49,404 nucleotides of DNA from Actinomycetota bacterium (GCA_004366385.1 SIRU01000060.1:1-49404), one strand, 5' to 3'; positions 31,785-41,372 are shown, counted from the stretch's first letter. Program-made: numbers and translations. Notes: a model not told the origin generated them from the letters alone.

Positions 31785-32711
31785 GTGAGCTCCCTCCCCG
31801 AGACTGGGCTCGACGACGACGTCGAGCGCTACCTGCTGTCGCTGGCCGCGAGGCGCTCGCCCCGCACGGTCGACGCGTACCGGCGCGACCTCGCCTCGTT
31901 CGCGGCCTTCCGCGGCGGGCCGGTCGGCGAGGCGACGCGCGAGGAGCTCGAGCGCTGGCTCGCGTCCATGCGCGCGGCCGGGCTCGCCTCGACGACGCTC
32001 TCCCGGCGGGTGTCCGCAGTGCGCTCCTACTTCCGCCACCTAACCCTTATCGGCAGGACGTCCGAGAACCCTGCTGCCGCGATCGAGCTACCGCGCCGGC
32101 CGAAGAAGCTGCCGCGCGCGCTCTCCCCCGCCGAGATGGAGCGACTGATCGAGGCGGCGGCCGGGACCACTCCGCGCTCGCTCCGCGACCACGCGCTCGT
32201 CGAGCTCATGTACGGCGCCGGTCTGCGCGTCTCGGAGGCAGTCGGGCTCGAGAAGGGCGCGGTCGACCTCGACGACCGGCTCGTCCGCGTCGTCGGGAAG
32301 GGCGGGAAGGAGCGGCTCGTACCGCTCGGCCGGCCGGCCGCAGAGGCTTGTCGACGGTACCTCGCGCTCGGCCGCCCGCACCTCGACCGCCGCTTCCGGC
32401 CAGAGCTCTTCCTCAACGCGCGAGGCGGCGCGCTGACCCGCGCAGGCGCGTTCCTCATCCTCCGCAAGCTCGCAGACAAGGCCGGGCTGGATCCCGGGCG
32501 CGTGCACCCGCACCTGCTCCGCCACTCGTTCGCGACGCACCTGCTCGAGGGCGGCGCCGACCTCCGCTCGGTGCAGGAGATGCTCGGACACGCCGACCTG
32601 GGGACGACCGAGCGCTACACGCACGTCTCCGACCGGCGACGGCGCGAGGTGTACTTCCAAGCGCATCCGCACGCGCGCAGGACGACGCCGGTTCCCGAGC
32701 CGCGCGAGTAA
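31785..32711 (+). CDS. xerD: Site-specific tyrosine recombinase XerD
   Basis: 308 residues, standard length. N-terminal domain VERYLLSLAARRSPRTVDAY, catalytic domain with Arg in YGAGLRVSEAVGL, Lys in VGKGGKERLVPLG, HPHLLRHSFATHLLEGGADL, LGHADLGTTERYTHVS with Tyr278. Acts with XerC at dif to resolve chromosome dimers. Assignment as XerD rather than XerC rests on overall similarity. GTG start at 31785. Its gene is followed at once by recQ. Confidence 0.9.
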   Translation: MSSLPETGLDDDVERYLLSLAARRSPRTVDAYRRDLASFAAFRGGPVGEATREELERWLASMRAAGLASTTLSRRVSAVRSYFRHLTLIGRTSENPAAAIELPRRPKKLPRALSPAEMERLIEAAAGTTPRSLRDHALVELMYGAGLRVSEAVGLEKGAVDLDDRLVRVVGKGGKERLVPLGRPAAEACRRYLALGRPHLDRRFRPELFLNARGGALTRAGAFLILRKLADKAGLDPGRVHPHLLRHSFATHLLEGGADLRSVQEMLGHADLGTTERYTHVSDRRRREVYFQAHPHARRTTPVPEPRE

Positions 32712-32751
32712 CAAATGCGTGCCAGAAGCGGGAGCCGTCGGCCGACGCTCC

Positions 32752-32757
32752 TATACT
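32752..32757 (+). promoter_or_regulatory. -10 hexamer of a leaderless recQ promoter
   Basis: TATACT, a consensus -10, ends 7 bases before an in-frame CTG at 32765. No ATG/GTG/TTG exists at a sensible place, so transcript start and the CTG would coincide. Confidence 0.6.
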
Positions 32758-32764
32758 CGCCCGC

Positions 32765-34744
32765 CTGACGGACCTCTCCTCACCGCTGCGCGACCTCTTC
32801 GGCTTCGAGGTCTTCCGACCCGGCCAGGAGGACGTCGTGCGCGCGGCCGTCGCAGGGCGCGACACGCTCGCGCTCATGCCCACCGGCTCGGGGAAGTCGC
32901 TCACCTACCAGCTCGCGGCGATGCTGCGGCCGGAGCCGACGGTGGTGCTCTCCCCGCTGATCGCGCTCATGAAGGATCAGGTGGACAAGCTCCCGGAGCA
33001 GATCGCGCCCGTCGCGACCTTCGTGAACTCCTCGCTGCCGGCGGAGGAGACGGCGTCGCGCTTGGCCGAGGTCGCGGACGGGCGGAAACGGCTCGTGTAC
33101 GCGGCGCCGGAGCGGCTGCGGCGCGCGGAGTTCGTGGCGCTGCTGAAGAAGATCGGCGTCGGGCTCGTGGTGGTGGACGAGGTGCACTGCGTCTCGATGT
33201 GGGGCCACGACTTCCGTCCCGACTACCTCTTCATCAGCCGCGCGCTCGCCGAGCTCGGCGCTCCCGTCCTGCTCGGGATGACCGCGACCGCGACGCCGGA
33301 GACGGCACGGGAGATCTCGCGCGCCCTCGGCCGCTCGCCCGAGCTCGTCTCGACGAGTGTCTACCGCCCGAACCTCCGCTACGACGTCGAGGAGGTCGCG
33401 AACGCGGAGGACCGCCTGCACGTGCTCGTGGAGCGGCTGCGCGGGCTCCGTGGGGGCTCCGCGATCGTGTACGCGCGCTCGCGGCGATCCACCGAGGAGC
33501 TCGCGCGCACGCTCTCCGGCCACGGGTTCCGCGCCGCCCACTACCACGCCGGGCTGGAGGCGGAGGAGCGGACGCGCGTGCAGGACGCGTTCCTCTCCGG
33601 CGAGACGCAGGCGGTCGTCGCGACCACCGCGTTCGGGATGGGCATCGACAAGCCGGACGTGCGGCTCGTCGCGCTCGCGAACTACCCCGGGTCGCTCGAG
33701 GAGTACGTGCAGATGGTCGGCCGCGCGGGCCGGGACGGCGTCGAGAGCGACACGCTGCTCCTCGCGAGCCCGACCGACGCCGGGGCGCTGCGGCGCTTCG
33801 CCGTCTCGGACGTGCCGGCGGCCTCGGAGCTGCGGGCCGTGTACCGCGCGGTGCGTGACTCCGGCGGCTCCGTCGACCCGGAGCAGCTCGGCTCGGTCGT
33901 CCCGGAGCGCGACCCGCGCGTCCTCGTCGGGATGCTCGAGCAGGCGGAGCTCGTCCGCCGCGACTTCGACGAGGGCCGGCGCATGCGGGTCGAGCTGCTC
34001 TCTGCTCCCGACGACGCGGCAGGGCGCGTGGAGGCGCTGCTCGCGCGCGCCGAGCTCGTCGCCGAGTCGCGCGCCGACCGCATCGTCGGGTTCGCGGAGT
34101 CGCGCGTCTGCCGCCACGCGCAGGTCGCGGAGCACTTCGGCGAGGCGTTCGAGGCGCCGTGCGGCGCGTGCGACGTGTGCTCGCCCCGCTCGAGCTCGAT
34201 CGCGGTCGCCGATGCGCCTCCCCCGCTCCCGGACGACGTCGCGGAGGCGATCGTCGAGGCGGTCGCGTCGCTCCGCTGGCCGCTCGGACGCCGCAGCCTC
34301 GTCGCGACGCTGCGCGGGTCGCTGAAGGCGCCGCCGTCCGCGCGCCGCTCGCTCGCGTACCGGCTGCTCGCGGCCGCGCCGGAGGCGGACGTGCGCCGCT
34401 GGGTGGCGCTGCTGGAGTCGGCGGGCGCGCTCGTCGAGGTGACGACGGACGACGGCTTCCGCGTGCTGCACGCGGATCGCAGCGTGCCGCTCCCGCGCAT
34501 CCGCACCGCGGCGGACGTCTCGGCGGACGTCGACGAGAACCTCGCCGAGCGCTTGCGCGCATGGCGTCTCGAGCGCTCCCGCGAGGACGAGGTCCCGGCA
34601 TACGTCGTCCTCCACGACTCGACGCTTCGCGAGCTCGCCGCGGCGCGCCCGCGCTCACACGAGGAGCTCGCCGGGGTCAAGGGCCTCGGCCCGGTGAAGA
34701 TCGAGCGCTACGGCGACGACCTGCTCGCCGTCGTCAACGGCTGA
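32765..34744 (+). CDS. recQ: ATP-dependent DNA helicase RecQ
   Basis: 659 residues if started at CTG 32765. 3'-5' helicase with motif 0 FRPGQEDVVRA, motif I MPTGSGKSLTYQLA, motif II VVDEVHCVSMWGHDF, motif III MTATATPE, motif V ATTAFGMGIDKPDVR, motif VI MVGRAGRDG. Zinc site CRHAQ...CGACDVC, a winged-helix region, and a C-terminal HRDC domain (LRELAAARPRSHEELAGVKG). Full RecQ layout. The start is unusual: upstream in-frame sequence lies inside xerD and contains no standard start. Confidence 0.93.
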   Translation: MTDLSSPLRDLFGFEVFRPGQEDVVRAAVAGRDTLALMPTGSGKSLTYQLAAMLRPEPTVVLSPLIALMKDQVDKLPEQIAPVATFVNSSLPAEETASRLAEVADGRKRLVYAAPERLRRAEFVALLKKIGVGLVVVDEVHCVSMWGHDFRPDYLFISRALAELGAPVLLGMTATATPETAREISRALGRSPELVSTSVYRPNLRYDVEEVANAEDRLHVLVERLRGLRGGSAIVYARSRRSTEELARTLSGHGFRAAHYHAGLEAEERTRVQDAFLSGETQAVVATTAFGMGIDKPDVRLVALANYPGSLEEYVQMVGRAGRDGVESDTLLLASPTDAGALRRFAVSDVPAASELRAVYRAVRDSGGSVDPEQLGSVVPERDPRVLVGMLEQAELVRRDFDEGRRMRVELLSAPDDAAGRVEALLARAELVAESRADRIVGFAESRVCRHAQVAEHFGEAFEAPCGACDVCSPRSSSIAVADAPPPLPDDVAEAIVEAVASLRWPLGRRSLVATLRGSLKAPPSARRSLAYRLLAAAPEADVRRWVALLESAGALVEVTTDDGFRVLHADRSVPLPRIRTAADVSADVDENLAERLRAWRLERSREDEVPAYVVLHDSTLRELAAARPRSHEELAGVKGLGPVKIERYGDDLLAVVNG

Positions 34745-34765
34745 GCTCCTCAGGCGGCCGTAGCC

Positions 34766-35254
34766 TCAGACGCTCGGGTCCGGCTCGGCGAGGATCTTCG
34801 CCGCCTGCGCCTCCCGGAACGCGCGCAGGCGCCCCTCGAGCGCCTCGTCCGTGCGCGCCAGGATCGCCGCCGCGAGCAGCGCCGCGTTCACCGCTCCCGC
34901 GCGCCCGATCGCGAGCGTCCCGACCGGGATCCCGGCCGGCATCTGCACGGTGGAGAGCAGCGAGTCGAGGCCGCCGAGCGCGGTCCCCATCGGGATCCCG
35001 AGCACCGGCCGCAGGGTCTTCGACGCGACCACGCCGGCGAGATGCGCGGCTCCTCCCGCAGCCGCGACGAACACCTGCGCCCCGCGCGCCTCCGCGTCCG
35101 CGAGGTACTCCTCGAGCGCGTCCGGGGTCCGGTGCGCCGAGAGCACGCGCACCTCGTGCGGGATGTCGAGGTCGCGCAGCGTCGCCGCGCAGTGCTCCAT
35201 GACGCCGTCCCAGTCCGACTTCGAGCCCATCAAGACGGCGACGGAGAGACTCAC
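34766..35254 (-). CDS. purE: 5-(carboxyamino)imidazole ribonucleotide mutase
   Basis: 162 residues. Class I PurE, interconverts N5-CAIR and CAIR in purine synthesis. Family motifs: VLMGSKSDWDGVMEHC, SAHRTPD, VAAAGGAAHLAGVVAS, PVLGIPM, then MPAGIPVGTLAIGRAGAVNAALLAA. The GTG start overlaps the stop of the HEAT-like gene (GTGA). purK is not in the window. Confidence 0.96.
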   Translation of the reverse strand: MSLSVAVLMGSKSDWDGVMEHCAATLRDLDIPHEVRVLSAHRTPDALEEYLADAEARGAQVFVAAAGGAAHLAGVVASKTLRPVLGIPMGTALGGLDSLLSTVQMPAGIPVGTLAIGRAGAVNAALLAAAILARTDEALEGRLRAFREAQAAKILAEPDPSV

Positions 35255-35745
35255 TTCGCCGCCTTCCTGCGCAGCGCGGTGTGCACGACGCGCGCGGTCT
35301 TCCGGAGCTCCGCCTCGGCCTCGTCCGACTCCGAGATGCCCTCGAGGAGCTGCAACGTGTCCCTGTTCGGCGTCCCGTTCTTGAGACAGATGACCGCGAG
35401 CCGGCGCACGGCGACGTTCGGGTCGCGCGCGGCGAGCTCGTGCAGGAGCGGGCGGTAGCCGTTCACGTCCCCCGGATGGTCGCGCGAGAAGGCCTCGAGC
35501 GCGATCAGCGCCGACCCGCGGGCGGCCGGGCTCTCGTCCTCGAGCCCGCGCCGGAGCAGCTGGAGCTTCTGCCGGAAGCGGAACTGCGCGAGCGCCCGGT
35601 ACCCCTGCGCGCGCACGCGGTAGTCGGAGCTCCGGCAGGCGAACTCGATCTCCTCGTCCCACTGCACGCGGAGGGCAGCCAGCGCGCGCTCGTCCCCGGA
35701 CTGCGCGAGCTCGTCGGCGTGGGCCGCCGCCTCGGCGAGCGTCAT
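35251..35745 (-). CDS. HEAT-like helical repeat protein
   Basis: 164 residues. All-helical with repeated pattern: VRAQGYRALAQFR, PAARGSALIALEAFSRD, PNVAVRRLAVICLK, spaced about 30-35 residues, like HEAT/armadillo repeats that mediate protein-protein contacts. No enzyme motif. The ATG overlaps the citrate synthase stop (ATGA), and its own stop overlaps purE. Function unknown. Confidence 0.7.
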   Translation of the reverse strand: MTLAEAAAHADELAQSGDERALAALRVQWDEEIEFACRSSDYRVRAQGYRALAQFRFRQKLQLLRRGLEDESPAARGSALIALEAFSRDHPGDVNGYRPLLHELAARDPNVAVRRLAVICLKNGTPNRDTLQLLEGISESDEAEAELRKTARVVHTALRRKAAK

Positions 35746-36836
35746 TCGAGCGACGAGAGCGGGCGGGCCGCGGGGCCGACGTACCGTGCGGACGGCCGGA
35801 AGAGCCGCCCGGTCCGCTTCTGCTCGAGGATGTGCGCCGACCAGCCGGCGACGCGCGAGCACGCGAACATCGCCGGCGCGAGCGCGGGCGGGATCTCCGC
35901 GATGTCGAGGACGACCGCCGAGTAGTACTCGACGTTCGTCGCGAGCACGCGCTCCGGATGACGCCGCTGGAGCTCCGCGAGCGCGGCCTCCTCGAGCGCC
36001 TCGGCCACGCTCACGTGCGGCGACTCCAGCTCCTTCGCGACGCGCTTGAGGATCCGTGAGCGCGGGTCCTCGGCGCGGTAGACGCGGTGCCCGAAGCCCA
36101 TGATCCGCTTGCCGGAGTCGAGCGCCTCCCGGACCCAGCGCTCCGGGTCGCCCAGCTCGGCGGCCTCCTCCAGCATCGGGAGCACGTACGCGGGCGCCCC
36201 GCCGTGCAGCGGGCCGGAGAGCGCCCCGACCGCCGACGAGAGCGACGCCCCGCAGTCGGCGCCCGTGGACGCGACGATGCGCGCAGTGAACGTCGAGGCG
36301 TTGAGACCGTGCTCGGCCGTGCAGATCCAGTACGTGTCGATTGCGGTCGCGTGCCGGGGATCGGCCTCGCCGCGCCAGCGCAACAGGAACTTCTCCGCCG
36401 CAGTCGCGCCGCCCGCAACGACCTCGTCCGGGACGGCGTCCTGGTGCCCGTCGGCGACGCGGGCCGACCGCGCGACGATGGTCATCATCTGCGCCGACAG
36501 CCGCCCGAGGTCCTCGCGCGCCTGCTCGTCCGAGATCTCGTTCAGCTTCCCGAGGCCCCACTCGCCCGCGAGGCGCGCCGTCTCGGCCTGGAGGTCGGCG
36601 GGCGCGTTCCCGGTGAGCGCGGCCGGCTCGAACGGCTCCGGGTCCGGCATCTTCGAGCTCAGGTCGCCGTCGACGAGGAGCCCCCACACGTTCTCGTACG
36701 GGTAGCGCCCGACGAGCTCCTCGATGTCGACGCCGCGGTAGCGGAGCTCGCCGCCGTCGCGATCGGGCTCCGCGATCTCGGTCTCGACGGCCACGACGCC
36801 CTCGAGCCCCGGCTTGAAGTCCGCGACCTCGCTCAT
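35742..36836 (-). CDS. gltA: Citrate synthase
   Basis: 364 residues, the shorter (type I-like, methylcitrate-synthase size) form. Condenses acetyl-CoA with oxaloacetate. Catalytic residues: His in [14 protein letters not shown], His in [13 protein letters not shown], Asp in [11 protein letters not shown]. The start [21 protein letters not shown] is typical. 2-methylcitrate synthase activity is possible since the two cannot be separated by eye. First gene of the gltA-HEAT-purE run; divergent from the isocitrate dehydrogenase gene with a 171-bp shared upstream region. Confidence 0.92.
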   Translation of the reverse strand: MSEVADFKPGLEGVVAVETEIAEPDRDGGELRYRGVDIEELVGRYPYENVWGLLVDGDLSSKMPDPEPFEPAALTGNAPADLQAETARLAGEWGLGKLNEISDEQAREDLGRLSAQMMTIVARSARVADGHQDAVPDEVVAGGATAAEKFLLRWRGEADPRHATAIDTYWICTAEHGLNASTFTARIVASTGADCGASLSSAVGALSGPLHGGAPAYVLPMLEEAAELGDPERWVREALDSGKRIMGFGHRVYRAEDPRSRILKRVAKELESPHVSVAEALEEAALAELQRRHPERVLATNVEYYSAVVLDIAEIPPALAPAMFACSRVAGWSAHILEQKRTGRLFRPSARYVGPAARPLSSLE

Positions 36837-37007
36837 CCGCCAGGACGCTACCAGCCGTGGTTTGCGCCGGTGCGCGCAACGATCGTCGGCTCCACGGCAC
36901 AGCGGCCGTGAAGCGGACGCCTTCAGGTCTCTTGCTCCTGCGCGCGGTCGGAGTCCACGCTAGTAGTGGATTCCGACCTTCGCACCACAGGTACGATCGC
37001 CGCGCCC

Positions 37008-38090
37008 ATGGGCCATCGCGTGACCCTCATTCCCGGCGACGGGACCGGCCCCGAGCTGACCGAGGCGACGCGTCGCGTCCTGGAGGCGACGGGCGTCGCG
37101 TTCGACTGGGACGTGCGCCAGGCGGGCGTCGACGTGATGGACGAGGCGGGGACCCCGCTGCCCGAGGAGACCCTCGCCTCGGTGCGCGAGAACGGCGTCG
37201 CGCTGAAGGGCCCGATCACGACGCCGATCGGCACCGGCTTCCGTTCGGTGAACGTGGCGCTCCGGCACGAGCTCGAGCTGTACGCCTGCCTCCGCCCGTG
37301 CAAGACGTACCCCGGCGTCCGCTCGCGCTACGAGAACGTCGACCTCGTCATCGTCCGCGAGAACACCGAAGACCTGTACGCGGGGATCGAGTACGAGGCC
37401 GGCAGCGAGGAGGCGGAGAAGGTCATCGCGATGCTGAACGGCCTCCAGGCGAAGCAGATCGCCGGCTGGTCGGGGATCTCGGTGAAGCCGATCAGCCACG
37501 CCGCCTCCGAGCGGATCATCCGCTTCGCGTTCGAGTACGCGCGCGAGAACGGCCGCCGCGAGGTCGCCGGAGTGACGAAGGCGAACATCATGAAGTTCAC
37601 GGACGGGCTCTTCCTCGACGTCTTCCGCGAGGTGGCGAAGGACTACCCGGACGTCGAGGCGCGCGAGGTGCTCGTCGACGCCGTGTGCATGGGGCTCGTG
37701 CAGAGGCCCGAGGAGTTCGACGTGCTCGTGCTCCCGAACCTGTACGGCGACATCGTCAGCGACCTGACCGCCGGCCTCGTCGGCGGGCTCGGCGTCGCGC
37801 CCGGCGCGAACATCGGCACGCACGCGGCCGTCTTCGAGGCCACGCACGGCTCCGCCCCGAAGTACAAGGGGCAGAACAGGGTGAACCCGACGGCGATGAT
37901 CCTCTCCGGGAAGCTCATGCTCGAGCACCTCGGGGAGCGCGAGGCGGCGAAGCGCCTCGAGGACGCGGTCGCGACCGTCATCGCGGAGGGCAGGAGCGTC
38001 ACGTACGACCTGAAGCCGACGCGCGACGATCCGACCGCGGTCGGCACCTCCGAGTACGCCGACGCGATCATCGCCGAGCTGGCTCGCTAG
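37008..38090 (+). CDS. icd: Isocitrate dehydrogenase, NAD-type (isopropylmalate dehydrogenase family)
   Basis: 360 residues from ATG 37008. Oxidative decarboxylation of isocitrate. Motifs: [32 protein letters not shown] (the SVN substrate site for isocitrate), [16 protein letters not shown], the metal site and [29 protein letters not shown]. The similarity is to NAD-dependent (IDH3/archaeal-like) enzymes; a homoisocitrate or 3-isopropylmalate role is less likely given the SVN motif. The ATG with TACGAT 10 bases before it is chosen over a GTG 42 bases upstream. Followed by mdh in an operon. Confidence 0.88.
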   Translation: MGHRVTLIPGDGTGPELTEATRRVLEATGVAFDWDVRQAGVDVMDEAGTPLPEETLASVRENGVALKGPITTPIGTGFRSVNVALRHELELYACLRPCKTYPGVRSRYENVDLVIVRENTEDLYAGIEYEAGSEEAEKVIAMLNGLQAKQIAGWSGISVKPISHAASERIIRFAFEYARENGRREVAGVTKANIMKFTDGLFLDVFREVAKDYPDVEAREVLVDAVCMGLVQRPEEFDVLVLPNLYGDIVSDLTAGLVGGLGVAPGANIGTHAAVFEATHGSAPKYKGQNRVNPTAMILSGKLMLEHLGEREAAKRLEDAVATVIAEGRSVTYDLKPTRDDPTAVGTSEYADAIIAELAR

Positions 38091-38107
38091 AGAGAAAGGC
38101 GGAAGCG

Positions 38108-39034
38108 ATGCGACAGAAGATCACGGTCGTCGGCGCCGGGAACGTCGGCGCGACCTGCGCCCAGGAGCTCGCGCGGCGGGACTACGCCGACGTCGTGCTC
38201 GTGGACATCATCCCCAACTTCCCGCAGGGGAAGGCGCTCGACATGAACCAGGCGGGGTCCGTCATCGGCTACGAGCCGCGCATGGTCGGCACCAACGGCT
38301 ACGAGGAGACCGAGGGCTCCGACGTCGTCGTCATCACCGCGGGCAAGCCCCGCTCGCCCGGAATGAGCCGCGACGACCTCGTGACGACGAACGAGGCGAT
38401 CGTCACGTCGGTGACGAGGGAGGTCGTGAAGCGCTCCCGGGGCGCGGTCATCGTCGTCGTCTCGAACCCGCTCGACGCCATGTGCCACGTTGCGAAGGCG
38501 GTCTCGCGCTTCCCGCGCCGGCGCGTCGTCGGCATGGCCGGGATCCTCGACACTGCGCGCTTCTCCGCCTTCATCGCACAGGAGCTCGACGTCTCCGTCA
38601 AGGACGTCACGGCGATGGTGCTGGGCGGTCACGGCGACCAGATGGTTCCCGTCGTCTCGGCGACGACCGTGGGCGGAGTCCCGCTCGCGGAGCTTCTGCC
38701 GAAGCGGAGGATCGCGAAGCTGGTCGAGCGCACGAAGTTCGGCGGCGGCGAGATCGTGAACCTGCTCGGCACCTCCGCGTGGTACGCGCCCGGCGCCGCG
38801 GCCGCGCAGATGGTCGACTCGATCTGCCTCGACGAGAAGCGCGTCCTCCCCTGCACCGCGTATCTGGAGGGCGAGTACGGGATCCGAGGCCTGTACATGG
38901 GCGCGCCCGTGAAGCTCGGGTCGGGAGGCGTCGAGGAGATCGTGAAGCTCAAGCTCACCGCGGACGAGAGGACGATGCTGCGCGCCTCCGCCGCCGCCGT
39001 CCGCGAGGTCGTCGGCATCCTGAAGCGGAAGTGA
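38108..39034 (+). CDS. mdh: Malate dehydrogenase (LDH-like)
   Basis: 308 residues. NAD-dependent oxidation of malate. Fold [18 protein letters not shown], substrate loop [13 protein letters not shown] (the RxxGMxRxDL malate motif), [23 protein letters not shown], catalytic His in [11 protein letters not shown]. These are MDH-specific in the LDH-like group. A Shine-Dalgarno (AAAGGCGGAAG) precedes the ATG. Between icd and a coupled SDR gene. Confidence 0.95.
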   Translation: MRQKITVVGAGNVGATCAQELARRDYADVVLVDIIPNFPQGKALDMNQAGSVIGYEPRMVGTNGYEETEGSDVVVITAGKPRSPGMSRDDLVTTNEAIVTSVTREVVKRSRGAVIVVVSNPLDAMCHVAKAVSRFPRRRVVGMAGILDTARFSAFIAQELDVSVKDVTAMVLGGHGDQMVPVVSATTVGGVPLAELLPKRRIAKLVERTKFGGGEIVNLLGTSAWYAPGAAAAQMVDSICLDEKRVLPCTAYLEGEYGIRGLYMGAPVKLGSGGVEEIVKLKLTADERTMLRASAAAVREVVGILKRK

Positions 39035-39774
39035 ACCTCGGCCTCGAAGAACGCACCGCGATCGTCTGCGGCGCCTCCGCCGGGATCGGCCTCGGCGTCG
39101 CCGAGGCGCTCGCGGAGGAGGGCGCGAACGTCGTCATGCTCGCGCGGTCGCAGGAGCCGCTCGAGCGCGAGGCGGCACGGATCGGCGGCGTCGCCGTCGT
39201 CGGAGACGTCACCGCGGCCGACGACCTCGAGCGCCTCGTCGCGACCGCGGTCGACCGGTTCGGCGGCATCGACATCCTCGTGAACAACTCGGGCGGCCCG
39301 CCGCGCACACCGGCGATCGGGCTCACGGACGAGCAGGTGGAGGCGGCGGTGCGGCTGCTGCTCGTGTCCGTCGTCCGGCTCACCGGCCTGTGCCTCCCGC
39401 ACCTCGAGCGCAGCACGGCGGGCCGGGTCGTGAACATCACGTCGAGCACGGTGAAGGAGCCGGTCGACAACCTCGCGCTCTCGAACGCCGTGCGGCCGGG
39501 CGTCATCGGCTGGGCGAAGTCGCTCTCGCGCGAGCTCGGCCCGAAGGGGATCACCGTCAACTCGATCGCGCCGGGGCGCATCGACACGGAGCGGATTCGC
39601 GAGGTCTACCCGGACGGGCCGACCGAGGATGACCTGCTGGCGATCCCGCTCGGCCGGCTGGGGACGACGCGCGAGATCGGCGACGTCGTCGCGTTCCTCT
39701 GCTCCGACCGAGCGTCCTACGTCACCGGCACGGTCGTCGCGGTGGACGGCGGCCTCGTGCGCGGGCTCCTGTAG
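39031..39774 (+). CDS. Atypical short-chain dehydrogenase/reductase (FabG-like) lacking the YxxxK pair
   Basis: 247 residues. NAD(P) site [21 protein letters not shown] and NNSGGP (NNAG equivalent), SDR end [16 protein letters not shown]. The catalytic Ser is kept in [10 protein letters not shown], but where Tyr-x3-Lys should follow the sequence is [12 protein letters not shown], so Tyr becomes Leu and Lys becomes Arg. A small SDR subgroup with this change exists; its activity is not known to me. GTG start overlaps the mdh stop (GTGA). Confidence 0.82.
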   Translation: MNLGLEERTAIVCGASAGIGLGVAEALAEEGANVVMLARSQEPLEREAARIGGVAVVGDVTAADDLERLVATAVDRFGGIDILVNNSGGPPRTPAIGLTDEQVEAAVRLLLVSVVRLTGLCLPHLERSTAGRVVNITSSTVKEPVDNLALSNAVRPGVIGWAKSLSRELGPKGITVNSIAPGRIDTERIREVYPDGPTEDDLLAIPLGRLGTTREIGDVVAFLCSDRASYVTGTVVAVDGGLVRGLL

Positions 39775-39786
39775 GACGCCGCGACC

Positions 39787-40788
39787 GTGAAGCGCTTCGC
39801 CGGATCCCTCGTCGTCGCCGGGGTGCTCGGAGTCGTCGCGGCGCTCGTCCTCTGGGCGCTGCCGGCGGACGAGTTCGTCTTCGAGCCCGGCGCGGCAAAA
39901 CCGCTCGCGGAGCGCGTGGAGGTCGAGGACGCGAAGCCCGCGAGAGGCAGCGTCTACTACGTGGACGTCTTCGTGCGCCGGACGACGCGGCTCGAGGAGC
40001 TACTCCCCTTCCTTCTCCCCGAGGGCTCGACCGTCGTCCCCGAGCGCGACCTGCTGCCGCCCGGGACGACCGAGGAGGACCGCGACCGGCAGACTGCCGC
40101 CGACATGCAGCGCTCGGAGCGCGTGGCCTCCGCCGTGGCGCTGCGCGCGGCGGGCCTCGACGTCGAGGCCACGCCGAAGGGGGCGCTCGTGGTCAGCGTC
40201 GCGCAGGACGTCCCTGCGGCGGGGAAGATCGAGCCGGGCGACGTCGTCGTCGCGGTCGACGGCGCTCCCGTGCGCATGCCCGAGGAGCTGCGGCAGGCAG
40301 TCGGGTCGCGCCGGCCTGGCAACACGGTGGAGCTCACCGTCCTGCGGGAGGGCAAGAACGTGGCGGTCGAGGTTGAGACGGTCGCGAGCCCCGTCGACCC
40401 CGACCGGGCGATCATCGGCATCCGCGTCGACCAGGAGGCGGACATCGAGCTCCCGCTGGACGTCGAGATCGACCTCGGGAAGGTCGGCGGCCCCTCGGCG
40501 GGGCTCGCGTTCGGGCTCGAGATCCTGCGCATGCTCGGACGGGACGTGACGAAGGGCTGCCGGATCGCGGCCACCGGAGAGCTCGCGCTCGACGGGTCGG
40601 TGCTCCCGGTCGGGGGGCTGAAGCAGAAGACGATCGGTGCGCGCCGGACGGGTGTGGATGTCTTGCTCGTGCCCGCTGGGGAGAACGCACTCGAAGCCCG
40701 CCGCTATGCCGACGGCCTCGACATCGTCCCTGTGGAGAGTTTTCAACAGGCGTTGCAGAGGCTGGCAACCTCCGAGCGGACATGCTGA
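39787..40788 (+). CDS. YlbL-like PDZ/Lon-type membrane protease
   Basis: 333 residues. One N-terminal membrane segment (SLVVAGVLGVVAALVLWALP), an extracytoplasmic region, PDZ domain near residues 140-200 (KIEPGDVVVAVDGAPV), then a Lon S16 protease domain with catalytic Ser237 in GGPSAGLAFG and Lys279/281 in VGGLKQKTIGA. Typical of actinobacterial and Firmicute YlbL proteins. Role in envelope proteolysis is inferred. Follows the SDR gene closely. Confidence 0.9.
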   Translation: MKRFAGSLVVAGVLGVVAALVLWALPADEFVFEPGAAKPLAERVEVEDAKPARGSVYYVDVFVRRTTRLEELLPFLLPEGSTVVPERDLLPPGTTEEDRDRQTAADMQRSERVASAVALRAAGLDVEATPKGALVVSVAQDVPAAGKIEPGDVVVAVDGAPVRMPEELRQAVGSRRPGNTVELTVLREGKNVAVEVETVASPVDPDRAIIGIRVDQEADIELPLDVEIDLGKVGGPSAGLAFGLEILRMLGRDVTKGCRIAATGELALDGSVLPVGGLKQKTIGARRTGVDVLLVPAGENALEARRYADGLDIVPVESFQQALQRLATSERTC

Positions 40789-40928
40789 TTTTGCAGGACT
40801 TTTCTCGAAGCTGAGAACACGCGGAATTTGCGGCAGAATCGCGGCCGACCCGGACCTTCGGGGGGTTGTCGGAGCGCAGCGACCGGGACAGAATCCGGCT
40901 CGGTCGGTGAGGGGCGACCGGGGCACTT

Positions 40929-41117
40929 ATGGCGAACACACGGGCATCGGCCACCTGCGACGACTGCTACTTCCGGCGAGAGGGGCTCTGCGCACTCGCG
41001 GGGAACACACCCTGTCCGACCTTCCGCGCGGCCACCAACGGCGCGCTGACGCCTCCGAGGCAGCCGCGGCTCGTCCCGCGGCCGGTGCCCCGGGTCGCGG
41101 TCGGCCACGCGGCGTAG
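40929..41117 (+). CDS. Small Cys-rich protein (C-x2-C-x7-C-x7-C)
   Basis: 62 residues. The N-terminus is CDDCYFRREGLCALAGNTPC-type: four cysteines in a CX2CX7CX7C array that could bind zinc or an Fe-S cluster, followed by a Pro/Arg-rich tail. The motif looks conserved in this lineage by recollection, so it is likely a true gene. TANNNT is not seen upstream; a weak purine run (GGTGAGGGGCG) precedes the ATG. Located directly before lapA. Confidence 0.6.
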   Translation: MANTRASATCDDCYFRREGLCALAGNTPCPTFRAATNGALTPPRQPRLVPRPVPRVAVGHAA

Positions 41118-41120
41118 GAT
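41115..41120 (+). promoter_or_regulatory. -10 hexamer of a leaderless lapA promoter
   Basis: TAGGAT ends 6 bases before the GTG at 41127, overlapping the stop of the small Cys gene. Same spacing as dnaX and recR. Confidence 0.5.
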
Positions 41121-41126
41121 TCCCCC

Positions 41127-41372
41127 GTGGACGAGCGGACTCCGACGCCGGAGAAGCGCGGGACGTCGACCTGGTTCCTCGTCCTCTTCGCGGCGGTGGC
41201 GCTCTACGCGCTCCTGCTCGTCGTGCTGAACGTGGGCGAGGTGGAAATCAGCTTCGTCTTCTTCAAGGCCAGCATCCCGCTGCTCGTCCTCATCATCCTC
41301 TGCCTCGGGCTCGGGTTCGCTGCCGGCTACCTCGCGGACCGCATCCGGGAGCGCAGGAAGGCGTCGTCGTGA
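41127..41372 (+). CDS. LapA-domain (DUF1049) membrane protein
   Basis: 81 residues. Two membrane segments (WFLVLFAAVALYALLLVVL and IPLLVLIILCLGLGFAAGYLA) around a short loop with NVGEVEISFVFF, the LapA family pattern, and a basic C-terminus RIRERRK. The family is named for lipopolysaccharide assembly but occurs widely in actinobacteria without that role. Confidence 0.85.
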   Translation: MDERTPTPEKRGTSTWFLVLFAAVALYALLLVVLNVGEVEISFVFFKASIPLLVLIILCLGLGFAAGYLADRIRERRKASS

